28,080 nucleotides of DNA, from assembly GCA_018066065.1 (NCBI GenBank), contig JAGHSC010000105.1:1-28080 (forward strand). The letters run 5' to 3'. Shown piece by piece: positions 1 to 7,297 of this stretch. The translations under genes and the position numbers were made by a program. Within the stretch, counting starts at the first letter, position 1. Every line of letters begins with the position of its first letter. Origin of the DNA: Candidatus Cryptobacteroides faecihippi. Lineage in GTDB: Bacteria; Bacteroidota; Bacteroidia; Bacteroidales; UBA932. The notes under the pieces are model-generated. The model was given only the letters and a program-made list of their open reading frames with translations, did not search any database and had not been told where the DNA came from.

Positions 1-134
1 CCCCACCCCCCTGCCGCGGCCTCCGTGGGGGGCCCCCCCCCCCCCGGGCCCCCCCCCCGGCGCGCGCCGGGCCCCCACCGGCCAAACCGCCCCGGCGCCG
101 GGCGGGCCGGGGCCCACCCCCACCCCCCCCCCAA
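1..134. other. Low-complexity G/C contig-end sequence, probably artefact
   Basis: These bases are almost entirely G and C, in long homopolymer runs, unlike the roughly 55% GC coding sequence that follows. The minus-strand kinase frame reads sensibly to an Asn-Trp-Pro-Asn-Val-Arg-Arg stretch and then turns into glycine/proline-type codons exactly at this boundary. I read this as bad base calls or a mis-extended contig tip rather than biology. No gene, repeat family or telomere-like unit is recognisable in it. Confidence 0.8.
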
Positions 135-1553
135 ACGCCTGACATTTGGCCAGTTCGCAATCGTCTCCCTCACGGTGAAGGCCCCCTTAAGATAGTCCCT
201 CACGATCCTTCGCAGAAGACGGTTGTCACTTGTCGGGATGCAGTTCTGGCTGTCCAGCGAGATGGAAGTGATCGCATTGATGAAGATCCTGAATTTCATC
301 TCGTCCGGAACCTTGTCGCTCAGCCTTGGATTGAGCGCGTGGATGCCCTCGAGAAGAAGGACGGAACGGTCTCCGAGCTTCTTCTTCTTGCCGTGATACT
401 CCTTCTCACCGGTCACGAAATTGTACTCCGGAACATCCACTTCTTCACCTGAAAGCAACTTTAGGAGATCGCTCTGAAGGTATTTATGGTCAACGGTTTC
501 AAAGTTGTCGAAATCGTACGAACCATCAGGCAGGAGGGGAGTCTCGACCCTGTTGACGAAATAGTCATCGGTGGAGAATGAGACAGGGTGCAGACCGCAG
601 GCCTTGAGCTGCGTTGAGAGCCTCTTGCAGAAGGTGCTCTTGCCACTGCTGCTCGGCCCGGTGATCAGGACGAGCTTGACAGGATGCTCCGGATCTGAAT
701 GCCTGCGCTCGATCTCCTCGGCGATCTGGACGATCTTCTTTTCCTGGAGCGCCTCCGCGATGCTGATCAGGTCAGATGCGTTTCCGGCCAGGATGGATGA
801 GTTGACATCGCCCACGTTCTCAAGGTCCATGTAGCTGTTCCAGCGGTTGGCCTCCTTGAATACTTCGAAGGTCTTCGGCTGGTCATGCATCGGCGCAAGC
901 TCGGTCGGATTGTGACGGTCCGGCACGCGGAGCAGGAATCCATGCTTGAACGGAACCAGATCAAACACACTGAGATAGCCCGTTGACGGAACAAGCTCGT
1001 CGTAGCTGTAGCCAAGAGTCCCACCGATCGAATGACAGGTCGTGTAGACCTCGCCGCTGGTCTGGAGCAGCCTCGCAGTGTCCAGCCTGCCGGCCTCGGT
1101 GAAAGCCTTCACAGCCTCATCGGTCTGCATCTCCTGACGCCAGATCGGCATGTCCTCTGCAACCAGCTTCTCCATCCTTGCCTTGATTGCGAGGATGTCA
1201 TCCTTCTTCAGCTTCGAGCCGTCAGGCTTGTCCAGGCTGCAGAAATAGCCCTTGGAAATCGGCCTCTTGATGGAAAGGCTGCTGCCTGGGAATATGTCGC
1301 ATGCGGCCTTCCGGAGCAGGAAGCAAAGCGATCTGCAGTAAAAGTCCCTGCCGGAGTAGGAACTGTAGTCGAGGAACTCCACATCCATGTTGTGGTAGAC
1401 CTTGAATCTCAATCCCTGGGCAACGTTGTTCGCCTTCGCGCAGAGAATGGCGAATGGCGAGGTGAATCCGAACTCCTTGGATATTCCCAGAAGGGAAGTT
1501 CCCTCCGTGAATTCCTTGTAGGTGCCTGTGTTCTTGCAGAAAATCCTGATCAT
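135..1553 (-). CDS. Nucleoside (uridine-type) kinase with TGS and ThrRS-like N-terminal domains, 3' truncated
   Basis: The reading frame from the ATG at 1553 gives 473 residues before it meets the G/C junk. Residues 1-60 look like a TGS domain, and about 60-240 resemble the editing-type domain of threonyl-tRNA synthetase (Ser-Gly-Arg-Asp-Phe-Tyr, then Pro-Ile-Ser-Lys-Gly-Tyr-Phe). From about 290 there is a P-loop kinase with Walker A GPSSSGKS at 299-306, followed by Ser-Thr-Asp-Asp-Tyr-Phe and a Leu-Leu-Leu-Glu-Gly-Ile-His strand typical of uridine/phosphoribulokinase-type kinases. This architecture is common in Bacteroidetes and Clostridia, usually around 550 residues, so about 80 C-terminal residues are missing. 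Expected role is cytosolic nucleoside phosphorylation (salvage); the synthetase-like part has no established role that I can name. It is divergent from the glycosidase gene. A TAnnTTTG box lies at 1582-1589. Confidence 0.85.
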
Positions 1554-1581
1554 TGCTTTCCTTTTCTTGGTTGTGACTCTG

Positions 1582-1589
1582 CAAAAATA
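1582..1589 (-). promoter_or_regulatory. Probable -7 promoter box of nucleoside kinase gene
   Basis: On the minus strand this reads TATTTTTG, an exact match to the Bacteroidetes TAnnTTTG -7 element. It ends 28 bases before the kinase ATG, predicting a leader of about 23 bases. No convincing -33 TTTG is present at the usual 19-21 base spacing. Confidence 0.5.
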
Positions 1590-1603
1590 AACTAAAGATT
1601 GGT

Positions 1604-1611
1604 TATATTTG
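1604..1611 (+). promoter_or_regulatory. Probable -7 promoter box of GH127-type gene
   Basis: TATATTTG is an exact TAnnTTTG match, 47 bases before the ATG at 1659. It lies downstream of an in-frame upstream ATG at 1599, which argues that the longer N-terminus is not translated. No clear -33 box was seen. Confidence 0.5.
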
Positions 1612-1658
1612 CATATTCGCACTTAACAATAACCAGCTTAAGACTAAATTCAGGAAAT

Positions 1659-3521
1659 ATGAAAAAGACAATCACTGCCATCGTGGCTCTGTGTCTCTGC
1701 TCTTCCGTCTTCGCGCAGGGCGAAAGGAAGGTAGTCAATGTCATGGAACCACTGCCGTCAGGGGATGTCAAGCTCGACGGCTATTTCGAGAACGACATCC
1801 AGAAATCAATGAACAACTGGGCCAAGGGTGTCATGCCTTATGATGCCGTTGTCGAGTACTTCCGCACAGGACGAGCCCAGTTCGCTCTTGGCGAGATGCC
1901 AGGCAAGGCGCTCCGTACCAACTCTCTCCTCTACAGGTACACCCGTGACGCCGAGCTCAAGGCGCTCACCAAGGACGTCGTCTACTCACTCATCGCTACG
2001 ATGAAGCCTAACGGCAGCATCAGCTGCACCCCTGTGGACAAGCAGCCAGGTGGCAATGATGGTGACATCTGGGAGAGGAAATATGTGCTCCTCGGCCTGA
2101 GCCAGTACTATCTTGACGTCGATCAGGATCCAAAGGTCCTCGATGCGATGGAGAAGGAGGCCCACAGCGTCATGGACCAGATCGGTCCTGGAAAGGTCAG
2201 CATCAAGGATTTCGGATGGAGCGACAACCATGTCGAGTCCTCTTCCATCCTCGAGCCTTTCATGAGACTCTACTTCATCACAGGCAAGCAGGAGTATCTT
2301 GACTATGCAGCCTACATCGTCGACAATGGCGGCGGCCTTGGAAAGAACATGCTCGAGGCTGTCCGTGAGGGACTTCCTATGTACGAGGTCGGTGCACCTT
2401 ATCCTAAGGCCTACGAGATGACCTCCGTCTGGGAGGGACTCGTTGAGTACTACAGAGCTACCGCCGACCCTGTCATCCTCGAGACCATCGTCAAGTACTT
2501 CAACAAGGTCAATGACACCGAGATCACCATCATCGGCAACGGTGGCGGCGACGTCATCTGGCCAAGAGTCATGGGCGAGGCATGGTGCAACACTGCTACC
2601 GAGCAGACCAACACCCACATGAGCCGCATGATGGAGACCTGCGTCGGAGTTACCTGGATCAAGTACTGCTCACAGTATCTCCGCCTCACCGGCGACCCTG
2701 CAGCTGTCGGCGCCATCGAGAAGTACATCTACAACGGACTTCTCGGAGCAATGAAGCCTGATGGAAAGGGATTCAGCTATGTCAACCTCCTCAATGGTGA
2801 GAAGGTCACGAACCACGGCTGGGGAACCAACATCGATGGTCTTCCTGTCACATGCTGCAACCTGAACGGTCCTACCGGTCTTGCCTACATCCCTTACGTT
2901 GCCTTCATGCAGGAGGCTCAGGGCCCAGTCATCAACCTTTACAATGCCGGAAAGGCTGAGGCCAAGACTGCAAAGGGCGCAAAGGTCTCTCTCTCAATCG
3001 ATTCTGAGTTCCCTAGGTGCAACGAGGCCAAGATCGCAGTCAACCCTGCAGCAGCCGAGAAGTTCACCGTCAAGCTCTACATGCCATCATGGAGCGCCAA
3101 CACCTATGTCGAGGTCAACGGCAAGGCAGTCCGCGGCATCGAGGCAGGCAAGTATCTCTCAATCTGCCGCAAGTGGAAGGCAGGTGATGTCATCCGCGTC
3201 ATCTTCGACATGCGTGCCAAGCTCATCAATGCTCCTCAGGATGGCCGCGATCCGGAAGGCAAGTACTTCCAGGCAGTCCAGTGGGGTCCTATCGTCCTTG
3301 CACGCGACGAGAACATCGATCCTGACTACAACAAGCCGGTACAGGTCGTCGCTGACGATGCAATGGAGGTGAAGGTTACCCAGGTCACCCCTGAGCGTCC
3401 TGGTACCCGCATGCAGTTCGTTGTCCCTACCACAAAGGGCAACATCAAGATGGTTGACTATTCATCCGTCGACTGCTGGAAGGGCTCGCACATCCAGACA
3501 TGGCTCCCGATGATCAGATAG
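1659..3521 (+). CDS. Secreted GH127-type (DUF1680) glycoside hydrolase, putative beta-L-arabinofuranosidase
   Basis: 620 residues starting with a signal peptide (Met-Lys-Lys, hydrophobic core, Val-Phe-Ala-Gln at about 17-20, no lipobox). The body resembles the DUF1680/GH127 superfamily: an alpha/alpha barrel followed by beta-sandwich. The zinc and nucleophile residues known from the founding beta-L-arabinofuranosidase (Glu-x-Cys, then adjacent Cys-Cys) are present as Glu326-Thr-Cys328 and Cys399-Cys400. This supports an active retaining enzyme acting in the periplasm or outside the cell on L-arabinofuranose or a related sugar, although related families (e.g. GH146) share the fold. The ATG at 1659 was chosen over an in-frame ATG at 1599 because it gives a clean signal peptide and lies downstream of the promoter box. 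No SusC/SusD pair or other glycosidase adjoins it. A hairpin terminator follows at 3541. Confidence 0.85.
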   Translation: MKKTITAIVALCLCSSVFAQGERKVVNVMEPLPSGDVKLDGYFENDIQKSMNNWAKGVMPYDAVVEYFRTGRAQFALGEMPGKALRTNSLLYRYTRDAELKALTKDVVYSLIATMKPNGSISCTPVDKQPGGNDGDIWERKYVLLGLSQYYLDVDQDPKVLDAMEKEAHSVMDQIGPGKVSIKDFGWSDNHVESSSILEPFMRLYFITGKQEYLDYAAYIVDNGGGLGKNMLEAVREGLPMYEVGAPYPKAYEMTSVWEGLVEYYRATADPVILETIVKYFNKVNDTEITIIGNGGGDVIWPRVMGEAWCNTATEQTNTHMSRMMETCVGVTWIKYCSQYLRLTGDPAAVGAIEKYIYNGLLGAMKPDGKGFSYVNLLNGEKVTNHGWGTNIDGLPVTCCNLNGPTGLAYIPYVAFMQEAQGPVINLYNAGKAEAKTAKGAKVSLSIDSEFPRCNEAKIAVNPAAAEKFTVKLYMPSWSANTYVEVNGKAVRGIEAGKYLSICRKWKAGDVIRVIFDMRAKLINAPQDGRDPEGKYFQAVQWGPIVLARDENIDPDYNKPVQVVADDAMEVKVTQVTPERPGTRMQFVVPTTKGNIKMVDYSSVDCWKGSHIQTWLPMIR

Positions 3522-3540
3522 AATCAACTCATGACACATC

Positions 3541-3575
3541 AAGCCGCTTGTCCCTGTCGGTGCAGGCGGCTTTTT
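3541..3575 (+). terminator. Rho-independent terminator after GH127-type gene
   Basis: AAGCCGC at 3541-3547 pairs with GCGGCTT at 3566-3572, and the arm runs into a T5 tract ending at 3575. It starts 19 bases after the glycosidase stop codon. It lies upstream of the chosen FKBP start, so it should separate the two transcription units. Confidence 0.75.
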
Positions 3576-3581
3576 CATTTG
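3574..3581 (+). promoter_or_regulatory. Weak candidate -7 box for FKBP gene
   Basis: TTCATTTG matches TAnnTTTG at seven of eight positions (second base T instead of A). It immediately follows the terminator and ends 11 bases before the FKBP ATG. No -33 element is evident, so this is tentative. Confidence 0.25.
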
Positions 3582-3592
3582 AATGTCAGAAT

Positions 3593-4009
3593 ATGGCAAA
3601 GAACAGACATTTCAATCAGTACAAGGCTGCGAACGAAGCTTTCCTGGCACAGAAGGCAGGAGAGGAAGGAATAGTCGAACTATCAAGCGGAGTGCTCTGC
3701 AGGAAGCTTGAGGCGGGCAGGGGAGCGACATGCCCCAGGCCGGGCAGCATTGTCTACGTACGCTACACCGGCCGCCTGATCGACGGCACCGTCTTCGACA
3801 CGACTGACGGTCAGGACCTTCCGGCCCTCTTCCAGGTCAGAGACCTCATCATGGGATGGCAAATCGCCCTCACGCGGATGCATGAGGGCGACAAGTGGGA
3901 AATCTATGTTCCTGCCAAGTGGGGCTATGGCTCTGTGAGGATGGACGACATCCCTGCCCACAGCACCCTGGTCTTCGAGCTTGAACTCATCAAGATCGAG
4001 AGGATCTAA
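3593..4009 (+). CDS. FKBP-type peptidyl-prolyl cis-trans isomerase, cytosolic
   Basis: 138 residues with no signal peptide. An FKBP_C domain spans about 45-137: Tyr-Thr-Gly near 58, Gly-Thr-Val-Phe-Asp near 65-69, the pocket-floor Trp89 after Met-Gly, and Pro-Ala-Lys-Trp-Gly-Tyr-Gly at 107-113, where many relatives have Leu-Ala-Tyr-Gly. It should catalyse proline isomerisation and may act as a folding helper. The first 40 residues are a charged extension typical of short Bacteroidetes FKBPs. The ATG at 3593 was chosen because the frame upstream runs back through the terminator into the glycosidase gene. The stop codon overlaps the 3' end of the convergent acyl-CoA ligase gene by 3 bases. Confidence 0.85.
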   Translation: MAKNRHFNQYKAANEAFLAQKAGEEGIVELSSGVLCRKLEAGRGATCPRPGSIVYVRYTGRLIDGTVFDTTDGQDLPALFQVRDLIMGWQIALTRMHEGDKWEIYVPAKWGYGSVRMDDIPAHSTLVFELELIKIERI

Positions 4010-5652
4010 GCATACATGAACCTTCTGATGCTGCCTTTCGGTGTCTTGGCGAAAGGCTCCTGCATCAGCTCGAAATCGCTGACGGCAGAGTAGGTCGGGA
4101 TCATCGTGTTCAGCTTCTCGATGTTCTTCTTCATCAGGGCTGAAAGTGTCTCGGCATCGATTCCGTCCTCGGCGACCTTGTTCGCATTAGGGACAATCAG
4201 CGCAACGAGTTTCTTTCCACGGCTGATCACGATCGACTCGGCGACGTATGGGAGCACGTTGAGGATCACCTCGATCTCCTCCGGGTAGATGTTCTGTCCA
4301 TTGGTGCCGAGAAGCATGTTCTTGCACCTGCCGACGAGGAAGACATTCCTGTCCTTGTCCACGAGACCCATGTCCCCGGTGCGGAACCAACCGTCCTCGG
4401 TGAACACAGCCTTTGTGGCCTCAGGATTCTTGTAGTAGCCTGTGAACACGCCCGGGCCCTTGACGAGGACTTCTCCAGGGATGTTCTCAGGGTCGTCGGA
4501 AGTGGTCTTGAGGTCGAGGCAGAGGCGTGAGATCTTTCCGCAGGACTTCATCTTGTACTCTCCGAGAGGTGCGATGCTGATGAGCGGACAAGTCTCTGTC
4601 ATTCCGTAGCCGGTTGCGAACGGGAGACCGAGCTTCTTCGTGAGCATCGTCTCGAGGTCTTCGGGGATTGCTGCGCCTCCGGTCACGAATTCTTCGATGT
4701 TTCCGCCGAGGTCGGCGATCATCTTGTCGTGGAGTGCCTTGCAGAACTCCTGGTTGTTTCCGTAGTCCTCAAGCTTCGCCCTTCCTTCCTCGGTGGAGAT
4801 CTCCTTGCCGATCGAGAAGTCGATGAACTTGTTGAGTATCAGCGGCACAGCAAAGAATATCCTTGGCCTGAGGGCGCACATCGCCTCATGGACGTTTGCA
4901 GGAATCGGCGGAAGTCCCAGTACCACTTCGTGCATTCCGAGGCAGAGCGGGATGATTCCATCGCAGACCAGTCCGAAGATGTGGGCGAAAGGAAGGATGC
5001 TGAGGTAGTTGTCGCCGCTTCTGTAAGGGAAGTCGTCCTTGAGGTCCTCCACGTTCACGCTGAAGTTCTCCACATTGATCATCACTCCCTTAGGGTTTCC
5101 TGTCGATCCGGATGTGTACATGATCGTGCAGACGTCCTTCATCTCCATTCCAGGGTAGCAGACATCCTCCGGCTTCATTCCCTGAGGGTATCTGGCCTCG
5201 AAGAGAGCCTTCCTGTCCTCGAAAGCCTCCTTGAATCCATTCCTTCCGTCGAGGCACTCGAAGGTGTTGGTGTCGATCACTCCGATCACCTGAGGCATCT
5301 CCTCCAGGGACATCCTGCCGTAGATGGCTGCTTCCGTGAAGAGGATCCTGCTGTCTGAATGGTTCACGAGGTTCTGCGTGTCTGCAGGGGTGAAGCCATT
5401 GAACATAAGCACACTGACATAGCCGCCAGCCTGAAGTCCCATGAATGTCTCAAGCCAGTTGCGGCTCGACCTTGCGTTGATTGCGATGTGCTCTCCCTTC
5501 CTGATGCCGACCTTGTCGAGCAGGAGGTGCAGGGTAGCGATGTTCTCTGCAATATCCTTATAGGTGTCATCGGTCTTCCTGTAGTCGCCAAGAGCTGGCT
5601 TCTCCCAACAGTTCCTGACCGTCGATTCGAAAGTGTGGATGAAATTCTTCAT
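4006..5652 (-). CDS. AMP-forming acyl-CoA ligase/synthetase
   Basis: 548 residues of the ANL superfamily. Visible motifs: phosphate-binding loop Thr-Ser-Gly-Ser-Thr-Gly-Asn-Pro-Lys-Gly at 180-189, Gly-Tyr-Gly-Met-Thr-Glu at 348-353, Trp-Phe-Arg-Thr-Gly-Asp at 422-427, hinge region Gly-Arg-Cys-Lys-Asn from 441, and the C-terminal catalytic lysine in Thr-Pro-Lys-Gly at 537-540. All adenylation and thioesterification motifs are intact, so it should activate a carboxylic acid, probably a fatty acid, to the CoA thioester (or hand it to a carrier) in the cytosol. At 548 residues it is shorter than the roughly 600-residue long-chain enzymes, and the substrate cannot be told. It lies 46 bases downstream of a small unknown gene with no TAnnTTTG box between, so the two probably share a transcript. 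Confidence 0.85.
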   Translation of the reverse strand: MKNFIHTFESTVRNCWEKPALGDYRKTDDTYKDIAENIATLHLLLDKVGIRKGEHIAINARSSRNWLETFMGLQAGGYVSVLMFNGFTPADTQNLVNHSDSRILFTEAAIYGRMSLEEMPQVIGVIDTNTFECLDGRNGFKEAFEDRKALFEARYPQGMKPEDVCYPGMEMKDVCTIMYTSGSTGNPKGVMINVENFSVNVEDLKDDFPYRSGDNYLSILPFAHIFGLVCDGIIPLCLGMHEVVLGLPPIPANVHEAMCALRPRIFFAVPLILNKFIDFSIGKEISTEEGRAKLEDYGNNQEFCKALHDKMIADLGGNIEEFVTGGAAIPEDLETMLTKKLGLPFATGYGMTETCPLISIAPLGEYKMKSCGKISRLCLDLKTTSDDPENIPGEVLVKGPGVFTGYYKNPEATKAVFTEDGWFRTGDMGLVDKDRNVFLVGRCKNMLLGTNGQNIYPEEIEVILNVLPYVAESIVISRGKKLVALIVPNANKVAEDGIDAETLSALMKKNIEKLNTMIPTYSAVSDFELMQEPFAKTPKGSIRRFMYA

Positions 5653-5698
5653 TTTCAGTGTTATCTTAAGTTGATGGATGATTTGTCTGTGTCGCGGC

Positions 5699-6226
5699 CT
5701 ATTCCGTCACGAGGGAAGCGCTGCAGACCGCTGTTCCGCAGCACTTGGCATCGAACAGGTACTTGTCCTGATTCTCCCTTGAAACATTGCAGACAATGCT
5801 GTCTTCACTGCATGAATCCTCAAGGAAGTCCATGTCGATCCTCACGGAAAGCCCGGTGGATGCAACATCCTCTGGAAGCATGCTGTAGAACTTGTCAAGG
5901 AATATGAGCTTGTCCGCACCTGCAGTCTTCGATGAGGCTGCCTTCCAGCTGAAGACGCCATGCCCGAACTCATAGCCTTCCTGGTCGGTCAGGATTACCT
6001 TCTTCCAGAATTCCTTTCCATCTTGTCCTGCGTTCCTGAGGAGTATGTTGTACATCTCGTCCTCTCTTGGACGAGAGCTGATCTCCAGCGTGCTTCCGGT
6101 CAACCTGCCCTTTCCGTCGAAGTTCCTTCTTATTGCGTATGCGATTCTTCTGCAGATCGAGGGAACGGTTGCCATACCGGTCGAATCGATGCTGTCCTTG
6201 CTGACGATGAATTCAAAGTTGTCCAT
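5699..6226 (-). CDS. Conserved-looking protein of unknown function
   Basis: 175 residues from the ATG at 6226. I do not recognise the family. It lacks a signal peptide and membrane segments, looks like a mixed alpha/beta cytosolic protein, and has several cysteines near the C-terminus, including an adjacent Cys-Cys. The frame extends to a TTG at 6253, but the likely promoter box at 6256-6263 places the transcript start downstream of that codon, favouring 6226. It is followed after 46 bases by the acyl-CoA ligase gene on the same strand, so a link to lipid or acyl metabolism is possible on context alone. Confidence 0.65.
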   Translation of the reverse strand: MDNFEFIVSKDSIDSTGMATVPSICRRIAYAIRRNFDGKGRLTGSTLEISSRPREDEMYNILLRNAGQDGKEFWKKVILTDQEGYEFGHGVFSWKAASSKTAGADKLIFLDKFYSMLPEDVASTGLSVRIDMDFLEDSCSEDSIVCNVSRENQDKYLFDAKCCGTAVCSASLVTE

Positions 6227-6255
6227 TTGCTTTGTCTTTTGGTTTTGTTGCAATG

Positions 6256-6263
6256 CAAAGTTA
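6256..6263 (-). promoter_or_regulatory. Probable -7 promoter box of the unknown gene/acyl-CoA ligase unit
   Basis: The minus strand reads TAACTTTG, an exact TAnnTTTG match, ending 29 bases before the ATG at 6226. It excludes the upstream TTG codon at 6253 as a realistic start. No clear -33 box was found. Confidence 0.5.
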
Positions 6264-6325
6264 TCACGACTGGCTCATGTGACGAAGAAAGTGACATGGA
6301 ACGTACTTAAAGAGTGATTAAAACA

Positions 6326-6355
6326 TTGTCTGGCGGAAAAATTGTGCTAAATTTG
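6326..6355 (+). promoter_or_regulatory. Promoter of LytTR regulator gene (-33 and -7 boxes)
   Basis: TTG (in ATTG) at 6326-6328 and TAAATTTG at 6348-6355 are separated by 19 bases, matching both elements and the spacing of the Bacteroidetes primary sigma factor promoter. The predicted leader to the ATG at 6440 is about 80 bases, unusually long for this window, and contains a hairpin. Confidence 0.6.
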
Positions 6356-6382
6356 GGACGAAAATTGATTTATCCCTAACCT

Positions 6383-6404
6383 CGTCCCTGCTGCTTCAGG
6401 GATG
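6383..6404 (+). promoter_or_regulatory. Hairpin in the leader of the LytTR gene
   Basis: TCCCTG at 6385-6390 and CAGGGA at 6397-6402 form a perfect 6-bp stem with a 6-base loop, extendable by a G-U and a C-G pair to 8 bp, and followed by TTTT. It could be an attenuator, a weak terminator or an mRNA-stabilising stem. The sequence alone does not decide. Confidence 0.4.
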
Positions 6405-6439
6405 TTTTCGGGAGTTCTGGGATGTAAAACTGGTGAATC

Positions 6440-7258
6440 ATGAACACTGTACTGCGGGTTTCGAAGCATTTCTGGGCTCAGATGAAATATGCCTTTCTGA
6501 TCCCTGTCTTCTTCTTTGTCTTTATCATAATCTACGACCCTTTCTCGTTCAAGACCGAGTTTCAGATGGGAGGAAAGTCATGGACATTCCATCTCCTGAT
6601 GCTGACAAGCATCATGATCGGAGTCCTGGCCATCACGAGGCTAGTCTTCTATTTCCTCTACAAGTACATCGAGTTCAAGTGGTGGCATTATGTGATCTGG
6701 TGCTTCGGGGAGGTCCTTGTCACCTCCTTCTTCTTTGCACTCTACACGTCGCTGTTCCATCTCAACCATGACAGGATGCCTTATTTCACTGCGCTTGCCG
6801 TCTGCCTGAAGTATGACTATCTTGTGCTCTGCTACCCGTACCTGTTCGCGATCCTTTCCAGGATCATACGCAACAAGGATCTGGAGATCGAGGAGGCCGG
6901 AAAGGCTCCCGAGGAAAGCTTGGTAAAGCTTTACGACGAGCACAAGCGCCTCAAGCTGACCATCGACCCTTCAGCAATCGTCTATGTCGGTGCAGAAGCC
7001 AACTACATCCGCATCCATTACATCGAGAATGACCGCGAGAAGACTTTCGTGATCAGGAATTCCATGAAGAGTTTCGAAGAGCCTGCGCAGAAGCATGGCA
7101 TCGTCCGCTGTCACAGGTCCTTCTATGTCAATCCTCGCTTCATCAAGCTTCTCTCTCGCGGTGAGGATGGCATCATCTACACTGTCTTCAATGTGCAGGG
7201 AATGGACAGGATCCCTGTCTCAAAGATGTATTATGACAATCTGGCCAGCCTGCTCTAA
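6440..7258 (+). CDS. Membrane-anchored LytTR-family DNA-binding regulator
   Basis: 272 residues. Four hydrophobic segments at about 18-33, 49-75, 82-104 and 117-142 anchor the N-terminal half in the inner membrane. After a short linker with a charged stretch, a LytTR domain fills about 170-272 (Ile-Val-Tyr-Val-Gly-Ala-Glu-Ala-Asn-Tyr at 180-189, Val-Arg-Cys-His-Arg-Ser-Phe at 222-228). LytTR domains normally bind DNA as the output of a receiver protein, but here there is no receiver domain and no adjacent histidine kinase, so the membrane part is probably the sensor. Signal and targets are unknown. It is divergent from the small unknown gene and convergent with the S9 peptidase gene, whose end lies 39 bases away. 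Confidence 0.85.
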   Translation: MNTVLRVSKHFWAQMKYAFLIPVFFFVFIIIYDPFSFKTEFQMGGKSWTFHLLMLTSIMIGVLAITRLVFYFLYKYIEFKWWHYVIWCFGEVLVTSFFFALYTSLFHLNHDRMPYFTALAVCLKYDYLVLCYPYLFAILSRIIRNKDLEIEEAGKAPEESLVKLYDEHKRLKLTIDPSAIVYVGAEANYIRIHYIENDREKTFVIRNSMKSFEEPAQKHGIVRCHRSFYVNPRFIKLLSRGEDGIIYTVFNVQGMDRIPVSKMYYDNLASLL

Positions 7259-7276
7259 GGTTGCAGACTGGCCAGA
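7240..7276. terminator. Hairpin at the LytTR/S9 peptidase convergent junction
   Basis: CTGGCCAG occurs at 7241-7248 and 7268-7275. Together with CTGC/GCAG inside, it makes a 13-position stem with one C/A mismatch and a 9-base loop that contains the LytTR stop codon. There is no T tract on either side, so it may be a bidirectional non-canonical terminator or a 3' stability stem between two convergent genes. Confidence 0.5.
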
Positions 7277-7297
7277 CCGTCCATCGTTTGGATATTC

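Noticed and set aside
1..134. Possible telomere-like or G-quadruplex repeat
   Set aside because: There is no regular unit, and it interrupts a conserved protein in mid-domain, so a sequencing or assembly artefact is far more likely.
1032..1595. 187-codon plus-strand frame opposite the nucleoside kinase
   Set aside because: It runs antisense through the ThrRS-like part of the kinase, which has clear family patterns.
1599..1658. Upstream ATG extending the glycosidase by 20 residues
   Set aside because: It would start before the probable promoter box and place a non-signal extension before a well-formed signal peptide.
1986..2618. 210-codon antisense frame within the GH127-type gene
   Set aside because: It lies wholly inside the glycosidase region with conserved catalytic residues and shows biased low-complexity composition rather than a protein-like pattern.
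4729..5358. 209-codon frame opposite the acyl-CoA ligase
   Set aside because: Shadow of a gene with all ANL motifs intact; the translation is rich in Leu/His/Arg/Val without domains.
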